Origin: an uncultured Lachnospiraceae bacterium
Lineage (GTDB): Bacteria > Bacillota > Clostridia > Lachnospirales > Lachnospiraceae
Direction: 5' to 3'
NCBI GenBank assembly: GCA_910578475.1
Contig: CAJTRK010000014.1
Coordinates: 1 to 64,000, forward strand
Length of the DNA stretch: 64,000 nt
In this document: piece by piece, positions 61,365-64,000 of the stretch
Layout of the letters: each line of letters opens with the position of its first letter
Numbering within the stretch: the first letter of the stretch is position 1
Made by a program: the position numbers and the translations under genes
Notes under the pieces: generated by a model
The model's input: the letters and a program-made list of their open reading frames with translations, nothing else
Told to the model about the DNA's origin: nothing
Databases searched by the model: none

Positions 61365-62175
61365 CTTAACCAGTCAACAATCCTATATTCTGGCACACCG
61401 AAAGCACCATCATAAAATCGCTTTTTTCCGGCTTCTGATTCTTCTTCTTTTTCTGCTGCTCTGGGAAGCCGCGACGCGGGCAGAATATATCGATATTTTC
61501 TTTTTCAGTTCCCCAAGCGCAGTCGTCAGGTATCTGTATCAGATGATTCTGGACGCTTCTTTTTTCAGGCACACGGGCATAACACTTCTGGAAACAGTCG
61601 TCAGTTTCCTGCTCGTCACCGTCTTTGGCCTTTTAGCCGCAATGCTTCTCTGGTATCAAAGCAGCCTGTCTGAAATTCTGGAGCCTTATCTGGTCGTACT
61701 GAATTCGCTGCCAAAATCGGCGCTTGCCCCTCTTCTCATCGTCTGGCTCGGCACAGGTTCCAAGACCATCATCGTCGCCGGCGTCTCCGTTGCCGTCTTC
61801 GGCTCTGTCATCAGTCTCTACACCGGATTCTGTCAGGTCGATGAAGAACTGTTAAAGCTGATACTGACACTCGGCGGTACAAGAAAAGATGCCCTGTTTA
61901 AAGTTATTCTTCCAAGTTCCGTACCATTGATTTTAAGCAATATGAAAGTCAATATCGGTTTATGTCTCGTAGGCGTCATCATCGGGGAATTTCTGGCTGC
62001 AAGACGGGGACTCGGATATCTGATTATTTATGGTTCTCAGGTCTTCAGACAACAAGCGTCAATGACAAAAACGACAGTCCGGTTACCGGCCGGAACGGAT
62101 AACCTTTTTAAATACAAACCGCTCTGTCATTCTGTAAACAGAGCGGTTATAAACATCTTTTCCATGTGTCAGTGA
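61333..62175 (+). pseudogene. SsuC/TauC-type ABC permease with truncated C-terminus
   Basis: Begins MIYQTKKNKN at the ATG at 61333 after AAGGAG. The sequence follows the SsuC/TauC family through five transmembrane segments, the EELLKLILTLGGTRKDALFKVILP loop and GEFLAARRGLGYLIIYGSQVF. Family members then have one more transmembrane helix and a short tail. Here the frame instead runs through RQQASMTKTTVRL and across a terminator hairpin with no hydrophobic segment. The normal C-terminus and the usual binding-protein gene seem deleted. The protein may be non-functional. Confidence 0.7.
62117..62148. terminator. Terminator hairpin between truncated permease and ACT gene
   Basis: AACCGCTCTGT (62117-62127) pairs with ACAGAGCGGTT (62138-62148), 11 perfect pairs and a 10-base loop, with T-rich flanks on both sides. 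It terminates the minus-strand ACT/ligase transcript and lies inside the nominal end of the permease frame. Confidence 0.75.
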
Positions 62176-62600
62176 AGTCCCAGGTCTTCTCCCTGAACCG
62201 TTTCGATTCCATTCTGTTCCAGAATCCCGGTCAGACTTTCCGCATCTGCCACACGGAAAATCATACAGGCCTGCCCGTCTTTCTGGCCGAAAACGGAATA
62301 CATATATTCCACGTCAATTCCGGCATGGGAAATCGCGCTGAGCACATTGCTGAGGCCGCCCGGCGTATCCGGAACCGCCACTCCGACGACAGGCGTCATG
62401 GTCAGGATAAAACCCTTATCAAGAAGGATGGAAGAAGCCTTTGACGCATCATCCACAATAAGCCGAAGGACACCGTAATCTGCCGTCTCCGCAATATTAA
62501 TCGCCCGCATATTCACCTGGTTCTCGGAAAGAATACCGGTGATATCCGCAAGCTGTCCTGCTTTGTTTTCCAAAAATACAGAAATTTGAGGTATTGTCAT
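62169..62600 (-). CDS. ACT-domain regulatory protein
   Basis: 143 residues with two ACT modules (ISVFLENKAGQLADITGIL and a degenerate repeat PGGLSNVLSAISHAGIDVEYM), predicted to bind an amino acid. In many anaerobes such a protein is encoded beside phenylacetate-CoA ligase-like genes, as here (32 bases apart). It may tune aromatic acid or amino acid flux. AGGAG precedes the ATG. Confidence 0.85.
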   Translation of the reverse strand: MTIPQISVFLENKAGQLADITGILSENQVNMRAINIAETADYGVLRLIVDDASKASSILLDKGFILTMTPVVGVAVPDTPGGLSNVLSAISHAGIDVEYMYSVFGQKDGQACMIFRVADAESLTGILEQNGIETVQGEDLGLH

Positions 62601-62632
62601 ATTGATATCATACTCCTTTCTCAGGTTCTATC

Positions 62633-63934
62633 TTAAATTTTCCGCTTGTCAATAACGCGGACTGCCTTGCCTTCGCTTCTTGTGATGGACTTTGGCGCCA
62701 CCAGACGCACTTTGGCATAAATTCCAAGCATCGCCTTGAGCGCCGATACAAGCCCTTTCTCCATCTCCGTAATCTTACCAAGATTATCAGAAAAGTTTTC
62801 AGGCGTCATCTCTACCATGACTTCAATCGTATCCGAGTTGTTGACACGGTCAACAATAATCTGATAGTTCGCCGGATATCCCTGTTCCAAAAGCACTGTC
62901 TCAATCTGGGACGGGAAGACGTTAACGCCTTTCACGATAAGCATATCATCGCTCCTGCCCATAGGCTTGCTCATTTTTACATGGGTGCGGCCGCAGGAAC
63001 ACTCTTTTCTGGTAAGCACACAGATATCTCTGGTGCGGTAGCGGAGAAGCGGAAACGCTTCCTTCGTAATTGCGGTAAATACCAGCTCTCCTTTACTGCC
63101 CTCAGGAAGAACCTCTCCCGTATCCGGGTCGATAATCTCTGCGATAAAGTGGTCTTCGTTAATGTGCATTCCTGTCTGTTCACTACACTCGAAAGCGACA
63201 CCGGGACCGCTGGTCTCCGTAAGCCCGTATATATCATACGCCTTAATTCCCAGTTTGTTCTGGATATCCTGGCGCATTTCTTCGCTCCATGCCTCCGCGC
63301 CAAAGATGCCGGCTTTTAATTTGATTTTGTCCCGCAATCCCCGCTCATGAATGCTTTCCGCCAGATATGCGGCATAAGAAGGCGTACAGCAGATAATGGT
63401 AGCTTCCAAATCCACCATAAACTGCAGCTGACGGTCCGTATTTCCCGATGACATGGGAAGCGTCAGACATCCCACTTTATGGCTTCCTCCATTAAGTCCG
63501 GGGCCGCCGGTAAAAAGTCCGTACCCATAGCTGACATGACAGACATCTTCATCGGTTCCGCCTGCCGCCATAATGGCGCGGGCACAACAATCCTCCCACA
63601 AATCAATATCATGCTGTGTATAAAAAGCTACCACTCTGCGGCCGGTCGTGCCGGAGGTAGACTGGATGCGGACGCAGTCTTTCAGCGGCATCGCCAGAAG
63701 GCCGTAAGGATACGCCTCCCGCAGGTCATCCTTTGTCAGAAAAGGAAGCTTATGTAAATCCTCTATGCCCTGAATATCCTCGGGCGTAACACCCTTCTCT
63801 TCCATCTTCGCACGGTAATAGGGCACATTATCCCACACATGCTGCACCTGCTTTACCAGCCGTTCATTCTGCCAGGCAAGAATCTGCTCTCTGCCCGCAG
63901 TCTCGATTTCTTTTTGATAATACCGTTCCATCAT
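62633..63934 (-). CDS. paaK: Phenylacetate-CoA ligase-like adenylate-forming enzyme
   Basis: 433 residues. Activates an aryl acid with ATP and CoA. The adenylation motifs STSGTTGRR, YDIYGLTETSGPG and the C-terminal TRSEGKAVRVIDKRK (Lys-bearing domain) fit PaaK. In anaerobes such enzymes often work with aromatic amino acid fermentation products such as arylacetates. AAAGGAG lies 13 bases before the ATG at 63934; an ATG at 63931 is also possible. The region beyond, 63947-64000, holds the upstream leader. Confidence 0.88.
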   Translation of the reverse strand: MMERYYQKEIETAGREQILAWQNERLVKQVQHVWDNVPYYRAKMEEKGVTPEDIQGIEDLHKLPFLTKDDLREAYPYGLLAMPLKDCVRIQSTSGTTGRRVVAFYTQHDIDLWEDCCARAIMAAGGTDEDVCHVSYGYGLFTGGPGLNGGSHKVGCLTLPMSSGNTDRQLQFMVDLEATIICCTPSYAAYLAESIHERGLRDKIKLKAGIFGAEAWSEEMRQDIQNKLGIKAYDIYGLTETSGPGVAFECSEQTGMHINEDHFIAEIIDPDTGEVLPEGSKGELVFTAITKEAFPLLRYRTRDICVLTRKECSCGRTHVKMSKPMGRSDDMLIVKGVNVFPSQIETVLLEQGYPANYQIIVDRVNNSDTIEVMVEMTPENFSDNLGKITEMEKGLVSALKAMLGIYAKVRLVAPKSITRSEGKAVRVIDKRKI

Positions 63935-64000
63935 TTTTATAACCACGCTCCTTTCAAAGTCTTACGCTGTCAAGCCCGATTCAAACGCTTTTTTATTCAT

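Noticed and set aside
1..64000. CRISPR array, tRNA or rRNA genes
   Set aside because: Reading both strands I saw no regularly spaced direct repeats and no cloverleaf or rRNA-like segments; a dedicated RNA search was not possible.

Overview
The window looks like a chromosomal segment of an anaerobic, spore-forming clostridial Firmicute, most likely in or near the Lachnospiraceae. Evidence: an oxygen-sensitive class III ribonucleotide reductase with its activase, SpoIVA and a GerA/SpoVAF germination protein, rubrerythrin, the GGGtGRT/NifU-like pair typical of clostridia, strong AGGAGG-type ribosome binding sites and many TTG/GTG starts. I saw no rRNA, tRNA or CRISPR array.

Layout. 1-367: N-terminal part of an IS30-family transposase cut by the window edge. 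0.8-16 kb (mostly minus strand): germination protein, dut, nrdG, nrdD (two NrdR-like boxes under its promoter), a WYL regulator with a HAD phosphatase, rnhA, a membrane-anchored MutS homologue, a nucleoside salvage set (mtaD-like, cdd, punA), spoIVA and a lactonase. 16.2-20.5 kb (plus): cupin-XRE regulator plus potABCD, a complete spermidine/putrescine uptake operon. 20.5-26.4 kb: lipoproteins, a Gfo/Idh oxidoreductase, a YkgJ-like cluster protein, a DUF4153 membrane protein and rubrerythrin.

26.5-37.7 kb is a catabolic island: GH13_18 phosphorylase, sugar ABC importer, zinc-type dehydrogenase, Gfo/Idh dehydrogenase and GH4 glycosidase on the minus strand; a divergent LacI regulator and glycerate kinase on the plus strand. 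The set parallels the E. coli ycj operon. The glycerate kinase suggests glucosylglycerate (or a similar glycerate glucoside) as substrate: phosphorolysis gives glucose 1-phosphate and glycerate, which the kinase sends to glycolysis. LacI-type operators lie at both promoters.

37.8-47.5 kb is the most unusual part, a defence-like island, all minus strand: an orphan 199-aa gene; an HD-domain protein with an RyR-like C-terminus; a TIR protein; an ORF starting with a DUF4357-like module, separated from the TIR gene only by one in-frame TAG; a PD-(D/E)XK nuclease with a C-terminal RAMA-like module; a 93-aa ORF; a WYL regulator; a 106-aa ORF; and a CbxX/SpoVK-type AAA+ ATPase. The exact palindrome GCAATATTGC occurs three times here, before each of the three transcription units, and I found it nowhere else in the window. 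I infer a WYL-controlled multigene anti-phage or nucleotide-signalling system.

47.6-57.8 kb: GGGtGRT/NifU-like pair, then a run of genes (PAS-GGDEF-like, left-handed beta-helix protein, topoisomerase III, DUF234 ATPase, GGDEF-EAL). 57.9-64 kb: asd, argH, a nitrate/sulfonate-type ABC transporter whose permease has lost its C-terminus, and an ACT protein with a phenylacetate-CoA ligase-like enzyme.

A second regulatory theme is that both sporulation genes (gerA/spoVAF and spoIVA) have their forespore/mother-cell promoter inside the loop of an inverted repeat whose 3' arm contains the gene's own ribosome binding site.
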